NCBI GenBank assembly: GCA_023389135.1
Contig: JAEWEX010000348.1
Location: 1-7,356 of the forward strand
Length of the DNA: 7,356 nucleotides
From: Pseudomonadota bacterium
GTDB lineage: Bacteria > Pseudomonadota > Alphaproteobacteria > Rhizobiales > Methylopilaceae
Reading direction: 5' to 3'
The notes beneath the pieces are model-generated. The model worked only from the letters and a program-made list of their open reading frames with translations, searched no databases and was not told the origin of the DNA. Below are positions 6,712 through 7,356 of the stretch, in pieces. The first letter of the stretch is position 1. Each line of letters opens with the position of its first letter. Position numbers and translations under genes: made by a program.

Positions 6712-7356
6712 ATGCTGAGGTTCGCGCCCGGGCTTGCCGTCGCGCTGCTCGTCGTGCCGGTGGCGGCGGGTTTCCTCGGCACGCTGCTGCCCGCCTTCGG
6801 CTATCTGCCGGCGCTGGGCGGCACGTCGGTCTCGCTCGAGCCGTGGCGCGCCCTTCTCGCCATGCCCGGAATCGGCCGCTCCATGTGGTCGAGCCTCGCC
6901 GTCGGGCCCGCCAGCACGGCCGCAAGCCTCGCGATCGTGGTGCTGTTCGTCGCCGGCTGGCAGGGCAGCCCGGCCTTCGCGGGCTTGAGGCGGCTGTTGT
7001 CGCCGCTGCTGGCGGTGCCGCACGCGGCGGCGGCATTCGGCCTTGCGTTCCTGATCGCGCCGTCGGGCCTGATCGCGCGCGGCCTGTCGCCATGGCTCAC
7101 CGGCTGGGAGCGTCCGCCCGACCTGCTCACCGTGCAGGATCCCCTGGGGCTCGCGCTGATCGCAGGTCTCGTGGTCAAGGAAACCCCGTTCCTGTTCCTG
7201 ATGACGCTGGCGGCCCTGCCGCAGGCCGACGCGGATCGGGCGCTGACGGTGGCGCGGACGCTGGGCTACGGCCGCGTCCGTGGCTGGTGCCTGGCCGTGC
7301 TGCCGCGGGTCTACCGGCAGATTAGGCTGCCGGTCTACGCCGTCATCGCCTATGCC
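6712..7356 (+). CDS. ynjC: ABC transporter permease, YnjC-like (N-terminal part, cut by window end)
   Basis: This frame is open from an ATG directly after the binding-protein stop to the window edge, giving 215 residues without a stop. E. coli YnjC is about 510 residues, so less than half is present. Hydrophobic segments lie near 5-28, 58-82, 97-121 and 144-169, and another begins near 204, as in a polytopic inner-membrane permease. The cytoplasmic loop that docks on the ATPase is at about 176-199: RALTVARTLGYGRVRGW...VLPR, the degenerate EAA motif in which the glycine is G185. QIRLPVYAVIAYA then matches the YnjC-type continuation. Full-length relatives contain two fused permease halves, so a second EAA loop is expected beyond the edge, and an ATP-binding ynjD-type gene probably follows. 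No separate Shine-Dalgarno sequence is evident; zero spacing suggests translational coupling to the upstream gene. Confidence 0.87.
   Translation, partial: MLRFAPGLAVALLVVPVAAGFLGTLLPAFGYLPALGGTSVSLEPWRALLAMPGIGRSMWSSLAVGPASTAASLAIVVLFVAGWQGSPAFAGLRRLLSPLLAVPHAAAAFGLAFLIAPSGLIARGLSPWLTGWERPPDLLTVQDPLGLALIAGLVVKETPFLFLMTLAALPQADADRALTVARTLGYGRVRGWCLAVLPRVYRQIRLPVYAVIAYA

Noticed and set aside
5773..7023. A 416-codon open frame on the minus strand opposite the binding protein and permease genes, and similar long antisense frames at 370-1584, 1263-2504 and 2294-3361
   Set aside because: These run antisense or out of frame to well-supported genes, and their proteins are rich in Arg, Ala, Gly and Pro with no recognisable motifs. 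GC-rich coding DNA makes long stop-free shadow frames by default.

Overview
The window reads as chromosome from a GC-rich (about 70% by eye) alphaproteobacterium, probably a Rhizobiales/Hyphomicrobiales or Rhodospirillales relative. This rests on strong G/C third-position bias, GTG starts, the subfamily flavour of the stress protein and the ThDP enzyme, and an intergenic palindromic repeat of a kind common in such genomes. It holds six recognisable genes plus an uncharacterised membrane-protein gene. No RNA gene, insertion sequence, phage gene or CRISPR array was seen, and no gene-free stretch exceeds about 210 bases.

Layout. (1) 42-542, plus strand: a UspA-type universal stress protein whose frame is open to the left edge. 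It converges with the next gene across 9 bp. (2) 552-3349, minus strand: a two-gene unit. An Old Yellow Enzyme-type ene-reductase of the YqjM/XenA class is followed by an acetolactate-synthase-like ThDP enzyme. Its GTG start overlaps the upstream TGA by 4 bp, which implies translational coupling. (3) about 3361-3483: a compact intergenic element of nested inverted repeats, including an 8-bp perfect hairpin with a TTCG loop. (4) 3501-4721, minus strand: glutaryl-CoA dehydrogenase (gcdH), best started at a GTG with a strong Shine-Dalgarno sequence. (5) 4722-4927: a divergent intergenic region with several short direct and inverted repeats, probably holding the promoters and operators for both directions. 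(6) 4928-5419, plus strand: a four-helix membrane protein of unknown function. (7) 5503-7356, plus strand: the start of a ynjBC(D)-type ABC importer, with a periplasmic binding protein followed at zero spacing by a permease cut by the window end.

How the genes fit together. GcdH performs the oxidative decarboxylation of glutaryl-CoA in lysine, tryptophan or aromatic catabolism. The ene-reductase and ThDP enzyme lie on the same strand downstream and may be co-transcribed with it, but the repeat element separates them and no shared pathway can be shown from sequence. The Ynj-type importer has no assured substrate; no thiamine riboswitch precedes it. Overall this looks like ordinary metabolic chromosome. 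I found no convincing undescribed system. The most worthwhile leads are the coupled ene-reductase/ThDP pair, the intergenic repeat element and the repeat-rich divergent promoter region.
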